Source: Gammaproteobacteria bacterium
GTDB taxonomy: Bacteria > Pseudomonadota > Gammaproteobacteria > SZUA-229
DNA: 7,401 nt
Assembly (NCBI GenBank): GCA_013138755.1
Contig: WTCC01000118.1
Coordinates: 1-7,401 of the forward strand
Reading direction: 5' to 3'
In this document: positions 1 to 6,101 of the stretch, in pieces
How the letters are laid out: each line of letters starts with the position of its first letter
Numbering within the stretch: position 1 is the stretch's first letter
The notes under the pieces: generated by a model
Database searches by the model: none
What the model saw: the letters and a program-made list of their open reading frames with translations, nothing else
What the model was told of the DNA's origin: nothing
Position numbers and translations under genes: made by a program

Positions 1-1
1 A

Positions 2-103
2 ACAATCGGCGTCGTTATTATTTTTATTTCATTTTTTGTTAATCCCATGAATAGCCTAAGTAATTCTTTGTGGGTAACCCGATATAATTACTCTTGTCGT
101 TAA
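2..103 (+). CDS. possible C-terminal end of an upstream membrane protein (partial)
   Basis: Frame 2 is open from the left edge to a TAA at 101-103. It begins with a hydrophobic stretch (TIGVVIIFISFFVNP) that would suit a last transmembrane helix, followed by a short polar tail (NSLSNSLWVTRYNYSCR). The other two forward frames stop earlier, at 40-42 and 48-50. If real, the gene ends 27 nt before nasA, which would fit one transcript. A nitrate/nitrite transporter would be natural beside nasA, but nothing in these 33 residues identifies a family. The AT-rich sequence makes a chance open frame possible. Confidence 0.3.
   Translation, partial: TIGVVIIFISFFVNPMNSLSNSLWVTRYNYSCR
83..88 (+). promoter_or_regulatory. 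candidate -10 box upstream of nasA
   Basis: A perfect TATAAT lies 42 nt before the nasA start codon. No good TTGACA-like -35 box sits at 16-18 bp spacing, and no sigma-54 -24/-12 pair is evident. It overlaps the possible upstream reading frame, so it may be chance. It would only matter if nasA is transcribed separately from what lies to the left. Confidence 0.2.
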
Positions 104-130
104 TTACTATGTGGTCATAAGGAAAAACCG

Positions 131-2803
131 ATGAGCGTCATCAGCACTAAAACAACTTGCCCTTATTGTGGTGTGGGTTGTGGTGTCATTGCCAGTATGC
201 ACGAGAACGGTCGTGTGGAAGTGCAGGGAGATCCTGATCATCCGGCCAATTTTGGTCGTCTCTGTTCAAAAGGTGCTGCCCTTGGTGAGACTGTGCATCT
301 AGGCGAGCGCTTGTTGTACCCAGAGATTAATGGCGAGCAGGTGAGTTGGGAGCAGGCATACTCAGCGGTAGCAACGAAATTTTCTGATGTAATCAAACAG
401 CATGGCCCCGATGCGGTCGCATTTTATGTTTCCGGTCAGTTACTCACTGAAGATTATTACGTCGCCAATAAACTGATGAAAGGTTTTATTGGCTCTGCCA
501 ATATCGATACGAACTCTCGTCTGTGTATGTCCTCGGTCGTTGCCGCATATAAGCGTGCCCTTGGCGAAGATGTTGTGCCTTGTAATTATGATGATTTAGA
601 ACGGGCGCAGCTTATCGTGTTGGCAGGTACTAACACTGCCTGGTGCCATCCAGTGTTATATCAACGCATCGCTCAGAGTAAAGAAACTAATCCCAATGTG
701 AAAATTGTCTGCATCGATCCACGACGTACGCAAACCAGTGATATCAGTGATCTGCATCTGTCAGTTCGTCCAGGAACGGATGCCATTTTGTTTAATGGCT
801 TGTTGGTGTGGCTGGAAACGGCAGGTGAACTTGATCAGCAGTTTGTTAATGTATCGACCGAAGGAGTAGAGCAGGCATTGGAAAGTGCTCGCCAGTCCTC
901 TCCAGATATTCATCGTGTTGCACAGGCGTGTGGTCTCAGTGATGAAGATGTAGAACGGTTTTATCGTTTATTCGCTAGAACAGAACGCGTGGTGACGGTT
1001 TTTTCTCAAGGGGTTAATCAATCAAGCAGTGGCGTTGATAAAATCAACAGTATTATTAATTGTCATTTATTGACTGGCCGTATTGGTCGTAAGGGAATGG
1101 GGCCTTTTTCATTTACTGGACAGCCTAATGCCATGGGTGGTCGCGAAGTCGGTGGTTTGGCCAATCAACTTGCGGCCCACATGGAACTCGATAATGAAGC
1201 ACATCGAGACTGTGTTGCTGAATTCTGGCAGACATCAACACTGGCGACAAAAGCAGGTTTAAAAGCGATTGATTGCTTTGATGAAATCGAGAAAAAAAAT
1301 ATCAAAGCCATCTGGATTATGGCAACCAACCCCGTCGTGAGTATGCCCGATGCTGACAGGGTAAAAGCGGCGCTTGAAGGTTGTGAGTTTGTGGTGGTAT
1401 CCGACTGTGTTCGTAATACCGATACGTCGAGGTTGGCTGATGTGTGTCTGCCAGCGACGACGTGGGGTGAGCGAGACGGAACGGTGACTAATTCAGAGCG
1501 ACGAATCTCTCGGCAGCGACCATTTTTAACGGCGCCTGGGTTGGCAAAACACGATTGGCAAATCATTACTGAGCTGGCTCAGAAAATGGGTTTTAAAAAG
1601 GCGTTTCCTTACCGTTCTACTGCAGATATTTTTGACGAATTTGCCAGGCTTTCGGGGTATAAAAAAGATGAACAACGCCAGTTTGATATATCGGGCCTTG
1701 CCGATATGACGTTGCATGAATATAAAGAAATGCAGCCGATACAATGGCCAGTCGTTAACAGGCATAATCAAGCAGATGCTTCTATTATGTACGGTGATGG
1801 TTTATTTAGTACGCCTGATCGTCGAGCTCGCTTTATTGCAATCACACCCAAACCTCCAGCAGCATCAGTGAGTGAAAAATTTCCTTTCATTTTAAATACA
1901 GGTCGAGTTCGTGATCAGTGGCATACCATGACGCGTACCGGCATGTCGCCGAGATTATCAACCCATCGAATTGAACCGTTTGTCGAAATCCATCCTGATG
2001 ATGCGAAACGTTTAAATATCGTTGATGGAAAACTGGCGCAGATTAGTAGTGAAACAGATGCTGAGATTTTTGTCCGTGTGCGTGTCACAGATCGACAACA
2101 AAGAGGTTCGTTGTTTGTACCGATGCACTGGAATTTACAGTTTAGCGGACAAGCCAGAGTCAGTAGCTTGATTAAAACGGTAGTAGATCCTATTTCTGGT
2201 CAGCCGGAATTTAAACACGCTGTCGCTAATATTAAGTCGTGTGACGCACGTTGGTATGGTTTTATTATATCAAGGAAAAAACCAGTTTTAAAATATTCAC
2301 GCTACTGGGCACGTTCGCGCGGTAAGGGTTTCTGGCGTTACGAAATTGCAGGGAAGGAGTCACCGGAAGATTGGGCGGTGCATGCAAGAACCTTGCTTAA
2401 TGTTGAAGCAGGGGAAGAGTGGGCAGAGTTTTATGATAAAGCCGATGGTCACTATCGCGCAGCACGTTTTATCGACGGTCATCTGGATAGTGTTATCTTT
2501 ATTGATTCATCTATCTTATTACCACCCAGAGATTGGTTGATTAGCCTGTTTCAAAAAGACAGTGTCTCTGCTTCGGAGCGAGCAAGTCTGTTACAGGGAT
2601 TACCGCCTGCGGAAGTTGAAGATGTGGGTAAAATTATATGTGCTTGTTTTAACGTCGGTGATAAAACGATCTGTAAAGCGATTACTGAACAAGGTGCAAG
2701 CAATGTGGCTGCTGTAGGAGAACTTTGTCAGGCAGGTACAAACTGCGGTTCTTGTCGACCAGAAATTAAGGAATTAATTAGCGAGTGTGTCGTATCGTCG
2801 TAA
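131..2803 (+). CDS. nasA: assimilatory nitrate reductase, catalytic (large) subunit
   Basis: This cytoplasmic molybdoenzyme reduces nitrate to nitrite for nitrogen assimilation, using a bis-MGD molybdenum cofactor. The 890-residue product starts with a [4Fe-4S] motif (C10-x2-C13-x3-C17-x27-C45, then the family lysine K47 in CSKG). C132, in SRLCMSS, is at the position of the cysteine that ligates Mo in Nap/Nas enzymes. The molybdopterin oxidoreductase core fills roughly residues 45-520, and the dinucleotide-binding C-terminal domain roughly 583-700 (NTGRVRDQWHTMTRTG). After a linker region of about 704-825 (RYWARSRGKGFWRYE, PPRDWL) comes a BFD-like [2Fe-2S] domain with C837-x-C839-x32-C872-x2-C875. 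That is the long gammaproteobacterial NasA layout, as in Klebsiella. The ATG is well supported by AAGGA at 119-123, seven bases upstream. No electron-donor subunit (NasC-like) or nitrite reductase lies in the window. The stop codon abuts the convergent gene on its right. Confidence 0.95.
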   Translation: MSVISTKTTCPYCGVGCGVIASMHENGRVEVQGDPDHPANFGRLCSKGAALGETVHLGERLLYPEINGEQVSWEQAYSAVATKFSDVIKQHGPDAVAFYVSGQLLTEDYYVANKLMKGFIGSANIDTNSRLCMSSVVAAYKRALGEDVVPCNYDDLERAQLIVLAGTNTAWCHPVLYQRIAQSKETNPNVKIVCIDPRRTQTSDISDLHLSVRPGTDAILFNGLLVWLETAGELDQQFVNVSTEGVEQALESARQSSPDIHRVAQACGLSDEDVERFYRLFARTERVVTVFSQGVNQSSSGVDKINSIINCHLLTGRIGRKGMGPFSFTGQPNAMGGREVGGLANQLAAHMELDNEAHRDCVAEFWQTSTLATKAGLKAIDCFDEIEKKNIKAIWIMATNPVVSMPDADRVKAALEGCEFVVVSDCVRNTDTSRLADVCLPATTWGERDGTVTNSERRISRQRPFLTAPGLAKHDWQIITELAQKMGFKKAFPYRSTADIFDEFARLSGYKKDEQRQFDISGLADMTLHEYKEMQPIQWPVVNRHNQADASIMYGDGLFSTPDRRARFIAITPKPPAASVSEKFPFILNTGRVRDQWHTMTRTGMSPRLSTHRIEPFVEIHPDDAKRLNIVDGKLAQISSETDAEIFVRVRVTDRQQRGSLFVPMHWNLQFSGQARVSSLIKTVVDPISGQPEFKHAVANIKSCDARWYGFIISRKKPVLKYSRYWARSRGKGFWRYEIAGKESPEDWAVHARTLLNVEAGEEWAEFYDKADGHYRAARFIDGHLDSVIFIDSSILLPPRDWLISLFQKDSVSASERASLLQGLPPAEVEDVGKIICACFNVGDKTICKAITEQGASNVAAVGELCQAGTNCGSCRPEIKELISECVVSS

Positions 2804-3013
2804 TCAGGCTAGTTGAGCTGATAGATATATCTTAATAACATATTTCGCTGCAAACCCGAAGATACCTAAGCCTAGCCCAACAAACAAAATCATCATGCCG
2901 TAACGACCGGCTTTTGATTCTTCTGCCAGTTTATAGACGATGAACAACATATAGCTAATACCGAAAGTTAAACCCAATGTTAATGAGATTTCAGTAAATT
3001 CTTTTTCAGTCAT
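2804..3013 (-). CDS. small two-helix membrane protein, DUF2788-like
   Basis: A 69-residue protein with two predicted transmembrane helices, at about residues 10-28 (LTLGLTFGISYMLFIVYKL) and 40-62 (MMILFVGLGLGIFGFAAKYVI). They are joined by a short charged loop, AEESKAGRYG. From memory, the SKAG(K/R)(F/Y)G loop followed by a G-rich LGLGxFGFxxK helix is the hallmark of the DUF2788 family of short gammaproteobacterial inner-membrane proteins, whose function is unknown. Length also fits. The ATG at 3011-3013 is the only sensible start, although no clear Shine-Dalgarno precedes it. The TGA stop (2804-2806 complement) directly follows the nasA TAA, so the two genes converge with no gap. A TATAAT on the minus strand (complement of 3060-3065) could be its -10 box. 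Confidence 0.8.
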   Translation of the reverse strand: MTEKEFTEISLTLGLTFGISYMLFIVYKLAEESKAGRYGMMILFVGLGLGIFGFAAKYVIKIYLSAQLA

Positions 3014-3097
3014 GATTACTAATGATGATTGTTAATGGGCAGTGTGGAAAACAATGAATATTATAGTTTTCTTATATGCTTTTTTATATAATCAATT

Positions 3098-3106
3098 TGG
3101 TATAGT
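3098..3106 (+). promoter_or_regulatory. candidate extended -10 promoter for the YdjM-like gene
   Basis: TGGTATAGT matches an extended -10 element (TGn followed by a TATAAT-like hexamer), which can work without a strong -35 box. Transcription would start near 3113, about 25 nt before the ATG. A second, perfect TATAAT lies at 3087-3092 without a good -35 box. The gap is divergent, so a promoter for this gene must lie in it unless transcription enters from far upstream. Confidence 0.4.
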
Positions 3107-3137
3107 AAGACTTTTAATTATCAAGTTGTTTTAACGA

Positions 3138-4142
3138 ATGGATCCTTTATCACAAGCAGCGTTCGGCGCGAGTTTATCCCAGTCATTTGCTGTAGACAGA
3201 AAAAAACAAGTCAGCGCTATGGTTATCGGTGCGCTTGCAGGAATGGCGCCTGATCTTGATATTCTTGTTCAATCAACCGACGACCCATTACTGTTTTTAG
3301 AATTTCATCGCCAGTTCACGCATTCGCTGATTTTTATTCCTTTTGGTGCCTTATTGTGTACCTTGATTTTTTATCCCTTCGCTAAGAAAAAATTGTCATT
3401 TGCACAAATTTATCTTTTTGCTTTTTTAGGTTACGCAACACATGGCTTGTTAGATGCGTGTACATCTTATGGTACCCAGCTATTCTGGCCATTTGCCAAT
3501 GTGCGTATTGCATGGAGTGTGGTATCAATTATTGATCCTTTGTTTACTGTGCCGCTAATCATTTTTGTCTTATTTGCAGTTGTTAAAAAGAATGTTGTCT
3601 ATGCACGCTCTGGATTTATTTATGCGATTATCTTTTTAAGCTTGGGTGTAGTACAAAATCAGCGTGCAGAAACAGCGGCGGTTGAGCTAGCGCTGCAGCG
3701 TGGTCATCAAATTGAAAGGGTGCATGCAAAACCCAGCTTTGGTAATCGGCATGTCTGGAAATTGATTTATGAATATGATGGGCGTTACTATGTTGATGCA
3801 GTGAAGCTGTTATGGGGTGTCGAATATATAACGGGTTCATCGATTGAAAAGCTGGATGTTAAACGTGACTTCTCGTGGTTGCCAGAAGAAAGCCAGCTTG
3901 CAAAAGATATCGAACGTTTTCGCTGGTTCTCGGATGATTTTCTTGCAGTAAGTATTGAAGATGAAAAATTGATTACCGATGTTCGTTATTCATTATTGCC
4001 AAATGAAATAAACTATATGTGGGGCATAGAAGTTAATAAGAGTTTGATCGATGATGGAGATTTAGATGCGCATGTTTTTTATGAGATAAATAATGATGTA
4101 GATGAAAATATAAGGGAACGTTTTTTTGATATGTTGTTTTGA
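3138..4142 (+). CDS. YdjM/DUF457-family inner-membrane metal-dependent hydrolase
   Basis: A 334-residue membrane protein of the YdjM (DUF457/PF04307) family, annotated as membrane-bound metal-dependent hydrolases; no substrate is established. Family marks in order are an MDPLSQAAFGAS start, GMAPDLD at 35-41, HRQFTHS at 57-63, GYATHGLLDACTSYGTQLFWPF at 98-119 (written here as one motif region; H102 and D106 are the key residues) and SIIDPLFT at 130-137. The His/Asp residues H57, H62, H102, D106 and D133 are the likely metal ligands. Hydrophobic segments lie at about 64-82, 88-103, 128-149 and 157-173. The C-terminal ~160 residues are soluble and acidic. The start is fixed by the family MDPL motif; no good Shine-Dalgarno is visible. 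It appears to be a single-gene unit, followed by the repeat-filled gap. Confidence 0.85.
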   Translation: MDPLSQAAFGASLSQSFAVDRKKQVSAMVIGALAGMAPDLDILVQSTDDPLLFLEFHRQFTHSLIFIPFGALLCTLIFYPFAKKKLSFAQIYLFAFLGYATHGLLDACTSYGTQLFWPFANVRIAWSVVSIIDPLFTVPLIIFVLFAVVKKNVVYARSGFIYAIIFLSLGVVQNQRAETAAVELALQRGHQIERVHAKPSFGNRHVWKLIYEYDGRYYVDAVKLLWGVEYITGSSIEKLDVKRDFSWLPEESQLAKDIERFRWFSDDFLAVSIEDEKLITDVRYSLLPNEINYMWGIEVNKSLIDDGDLDAHVFYEINNDVDENIRERFFDMLF

Positions 4143-4205
4143 TTTCGATGATTGAGTGTTTGAGTCGGTGACTTGTGGTGTTGGTGTTTGGTAGTTGCTT
4201 TGTTC

Positions 4206-4246
4206 TTTTTGTTTAGCATTGCGGTCATCGCACCGCAGGCGAGTCA
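4206..4246 (+). repeat. left arm of a 41-bp inverted repeat flanking the repeat pair
   Basis: This stretch is the reverse complement of 4861-4901 with a single mismatch (A at 4237 against G) over 41 bp. It contains a small internal hairpin, GCGGT-CATCGC-ACCGC, and ends in GGCGAGTCA. The same GGCGAGTCA recurs at 4327-4335, where repeat unit 1 begins. So either an ~89-bp segment has been inserted or duplicated here, or this arm is the remnant of a third, truncated repeat unit. The bases before it (4143-4205) hold nothing I recognise. Confidence 0.8.
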
Positions 4247-4326
4247 TCCTTTATTTTCCTCTTATTTAGCTCTGTTCTTTAGATAACTAGCTATTTTGAA
4301 GTCGCCTCGTGAGTTTCGCCCTTTAC

Positions 4327-4569
4327 GGCGAGTCACTTTTTTTCTACAGCTAAAAAAAGTAACCAAAAAAAGCCGTCACTACGCCGGGCGCCCCGTAAAA
4401 AGCACGGGGTTCCCATTAAGTCAGGCCAGCCGACATGCTGTGAAAAGCATCGCTCTTGCGCTTCCTGCGCCCGCGATATTAGTGCATTCATGCACGTCAA
4501 CTCGCACAGAACGCTCAGACAGTTTTCACAGAAAGCTCATGTCGCCTAACCTGACTTAATGGCTTGGCT
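4327..4569 (+). repeat. structured repeat unit 1 (direct orientation)
   Basis: About 243 bp with three nested hairpins. Hairpin I is 4332-4343 with 4352-4363 (one C/A mismatch). Hairpin II is CCCCGT (4391-4396) with ACGGGG (4404-4409). Hairpin III is long: 4414-4425 pairs perfectly with 4550-4561, continues through 4426-4437/4538-4549 with three mismatches, and then 4438-4446/4523-4531 after a 6-nt bulge. A small hairpin, GTGCA-TTCA-TGCAC, sits at 4482-4495. Conserved blocks shared with unit 2 are GGCGAGTCACT, GGGGTTCCCAT, AACTCGC, GAACGCTCAGACAG, CACAGAAA and ATGGCTTG. The reading frames inside it (for example 4296-4559) look spurious. I have seen similar GAGTCACTTT...AAAGTAACCAAAA repeats in gammaproteobacteria but know of no named function. 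Confidence 0.75.
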
Positions 4570-4676
4570 GATGTGAGGTAAAAGATAGAAAATAAAACAA
4601 CAACCATGCACCAAGTTCTAATTCTCGTTTCTATTTCTGCTTCGTTTCTTTTTCGTTATTGACCTTATCCACTTTT

Positions 4677-4901
4677 AGGCAAGCCATTTAGGTGTCTGTA
4701 TTATCATGGGTTTTCTGTGACAGCTGTCTGAGCGTTCTTAGCGAGTTCTGGCGCAGTATGATAATACAGACACCTAAATGGGAACCCCTGCGTCTTCATG
4801 CAGGGGCGTAGCCGTGGTGGCGGCCTTTTCTGGTCACTCTTTTGGGCTGTTGCAAAAGAGTGACTCGCCCGCGGTGCGATGACCGCAATGCTAAACAAAA
4901 A
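4677..4901 (-). repeat. structured repeat unit 2 with flank (inverted orientation)
   Basis: Read on the minus strand, this follows the same plan as unit 1, starting with the 41-bp flank (4861-4901) joined directly to hairpin I. Hairpin I is a perfect 12-bp stem (4833-4844 with 4853-4864). Hairpin II is CCCCTGC (4785-4791) with GCAGGGG (4800-4806). Hairpin III is a perfect 23-bp stem (4685-4707 with 4758-4780). The unit is shorter than unit 1 because the hairpin III loop is only 50 nt and lacks the extra arm. The short block from AACTCGC through CACAGAAA (complement of 4713-4747) matches unit 1 closely. The spacer between the units (4570-4676) is AT-rich with no recognisable feature. Confidence 0.75.
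4685..4780. repeat. perfect 23-bp inverted repeat with 50-nt loop
   Basis: Arms 4685-4707 and 4758-4780 are exact reverse complements. The loop holds a 10-bp palindrome, GACAGCTGTC (4719-4728), and the sequence block conserved with unit 1. No T-run follows the stem on either strand, so it is not a standard intrinsic terminator, although so strong a stem between convergent genes could still slow or stop transcription or protect 3' ends. Confidence 0.9.
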
Positions 4902-4922
4902 AACACCAAGTAAATTTAAAAA

Positions 4923-5468
4923 TCAATCATCCGAAACAATCAATGTCCTGATAAATTGAATATACACTGGGTTATCCCATTCACGCCCACCGATAGCTTG
5001 ATACTTAATTTCACCTTTCGGATTGATTAGAAAGGTCGTCGGTAAGCCGCGTGGTTTCCATACCTCAGTTACCTGTCCATCTGTATCCATCAAGCTGTTC
5101 AGATCAACATCGATCGTAGCTAAAAATTCAAAAATGGTATCTTCATCTTCAGCCGTGTTAATCATGACGATGTTGAATTTATTGTCCTGAGTTTTATCGG
5201 AAAGACGTTGTATTGCAGGCATCTCTTCACGACAGGGGCCGCACCAGCTCGCCCAGAAATGCAGAAATATCCATTGCCCTTTTGATTGGTTTAAGGTGAA
5301 TGTTTCACCATCGATATCCTGCAAAGTGAAGTCAGGTGCAATACCGATGTCATGGTTGCGAATGCCAAAGGGTGGTTTGATATCTATCTCATTGGCTGCA
5401 ACTGACGCATTGATAAGAATAATTACGATGAGAGCGTTAAGCTTTATAAAACCTGAGAGTGACTTCAT
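4923..5468 (-). CDS. TlpA/ResA-like thioredoxin-fold protein, exported or membrane-anchored
   Basis: A 181-residue thiol-disulfide oxidoreductase of the TlpA/AhpC-TSA-like class, acting outside the cytoplasmic membrane as a reductant or disulfide carrier. An N-terminal signal sequence (about 1-25, hydrophobic NALIVIILINASVAA) is followed by APDFTLQDIDGETFTL (44-59), the active site WASWCGPC (72-79, C76 and C79) and the cis-proline loop GLPTTF (141-146, P143). I chose the ATG at 5466-5468 rather than a TTG at 5484-5486, because GAGGA (complement of 5475-5479) lies six bases before it and it gives a clean signal peptide. Its ATG overlaps the TGA of the upstream gene (ATGA), so the two are probably translationally coupled. 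The specific client, whether cytochrome c maturation, a metal enzyme or its upstream neighbour, cannot be read from the sequence. Confidence 0.88.
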   Translation of the reverse strand: MKSLSGFIKLNALIVIILINASVAANEIDIKPPFGIRNHDIGIAPDFTLQDIDGETFTLNQSKGQWIFLHFWASWCGPCREEMPAIQRLSDKTQDNKFNIVMINTAEDEDTIFEFLATIDVDLNSLMDTDGQVTEVWKPRGLPTTFLINPKGEIKYQAIGGREWDNPVYIQFIRTLIVSDD

Positions 5469-5995
5469 TGTTCGTCCTCGGCACAAAAAAGTTGGTCAGT
5501 AGTGATGATTATTTCTTTACCTTGTTTATTTTCACCGGTAGAAAAAGTAGCTTTTAATGTGATGGGTTGATTGGTGAACGGCAATACAAGATTGCCGCCT
5601 TCATGCTCACCTGGTAGATAGTCGAGACTTTCAGGAATCAGTGTCCAGCGAAATGTCGATTGTTTATTAAGAGGGATGCCCATGTCTTGCCAGCGTTTTT
5701 TCCAGTAGTCACGGTGTTCTCGTTTTAAAGGTTTTCCGGCAGATGAAAATTCCCAGCGTGACAAGTCTAACCAGATTTTTTGGTCGCTCATGTTAGTTAA
5801 ACCTGCCGTAATGTAGCAGTGTTTTTTTAGTATGTTCAGCATAGACTTCGGGAAGCCGCGTGCTTCATAAAATGAGCCCATCTGATTTGGTGTGCGTGCA
5901 GTAAATTCAAGTTCCAGATCAGGTGTTTTGATGATGACTGGTTGCACTACTTGCATGTTTGCAATGACAACTAATAGTGGAAGTGTATTCAACAT
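5465..5995 (-). CDS. conserved-looking hypothetical protein, possibly exported, paired with the redoxin
   Basis: I do not recognise a family. The 176-residue product begins with a hydrophobic stretch (LPLLVVIANMQVVQPVI) lacking the usual positive charge, so export is likely but unproven. The rest looks like a soluble beta-rich domain with many aromatic residues: a basic aromatic block at 89-102 (PLKREHRDYWKKRW), then STFRWTLIPESLDYLPGE (113-130). There are only two cysteines, C60 (KKHCYIT) and C171 (LFCAED), which could form a disulfide. The ATG at 5993-5995 is the first start after an in-frame stop at 6020-6022; no strong Shine-Dalgarno is seen. The gene ends in an ATGA overlap with the thioredoxin-like gene, so a shared role, such as the redoxin keeping these cysteines reduced, is a reasonable inference only. 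Confidence 0.8.
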   Translation of the reverse strand: MLNTLPLLVVIANMQVVQPVIIKTPDLELEFTARTPNQMGSFYEARGFPKSMLNILKKHCYITAGLTNMSDQKIWLDLSRWEFSSAGKPLKREHRDYWKKRWQDMGIPLNKQSTFRWTLIPESLDYLPGEHEGGNLVLPFTNQPITLKATFSTGENKQGKEIIITTDQLFCAEDEQ

Positions 5996-6052
5996 TGTTA
6001 GTTCTGTTTTTTGTGTTTGTTATATCTGGGATTTAAATTCAATTTTTGTATA

Positions 6053-6079
6053 GTTGAGATACTATATAGTCTCATCAAC
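6053..6079. promoter_or_regulatory. candidate operator palindrome in the divergent spacer
   Basis: The 106-bp gap between the minus-strand pair and the permease holds a perfect 10-bp palindrome, ACTATATAGT (6061-6070). Outer arms GTTGA (6053-6057) and TCAAC (6075-6079) extend it, offset by one base. Such a dyad a few tens of bases before a metal-export gene fits a repressor or activator site, and the core contains -10-like TATAGT on both strands. No regulator gene is in the window, and the site does not match a CueR or ZntR operator that I can recall. Confidence 0.35.
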
Positions 6080-6101
6080 TTTTATTAAAGGGTAGCATGG
6101 T

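Noticed and set aside
4296..4559. 87-residue open frame on the plus strand
   Set aside because: It lies almost wholly inside structured repeat unit 1, spans both arms of its hairpins, has no ribosome site, and its RVTFF...KKVTKK start is the typical translation of this repeat, not a protein family.
4685..4780. Rho-independent terminator for the convergent genes
   Set aside because: The stem is strong but has a 50-nt loop and no following T-run on either strand, so it is not a standard intrinsic terminator.
4704..4898. 64-residue open frame on the minus strand
   Set aside because: It is the translation of repeat unit 2; its composition follows the hairpins and there is no start signal or family match.
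4327..4901. Integron attC sites or an insertion sequence
   Set aside because: Variable palindromic arms recall attC sites, but no R-box GTTRRRY-type ends, integrase, cassette genes or transposase are visible.
5469..5486. Six-residue longer N-terminus of the thioredoxin-like protein from a TTG
   Set aside because: The ATG at 5466-5468 has the better Shine-Dalgarno, forms the ATGA overlap with the upstream gene and leaves a normal signal peptide.
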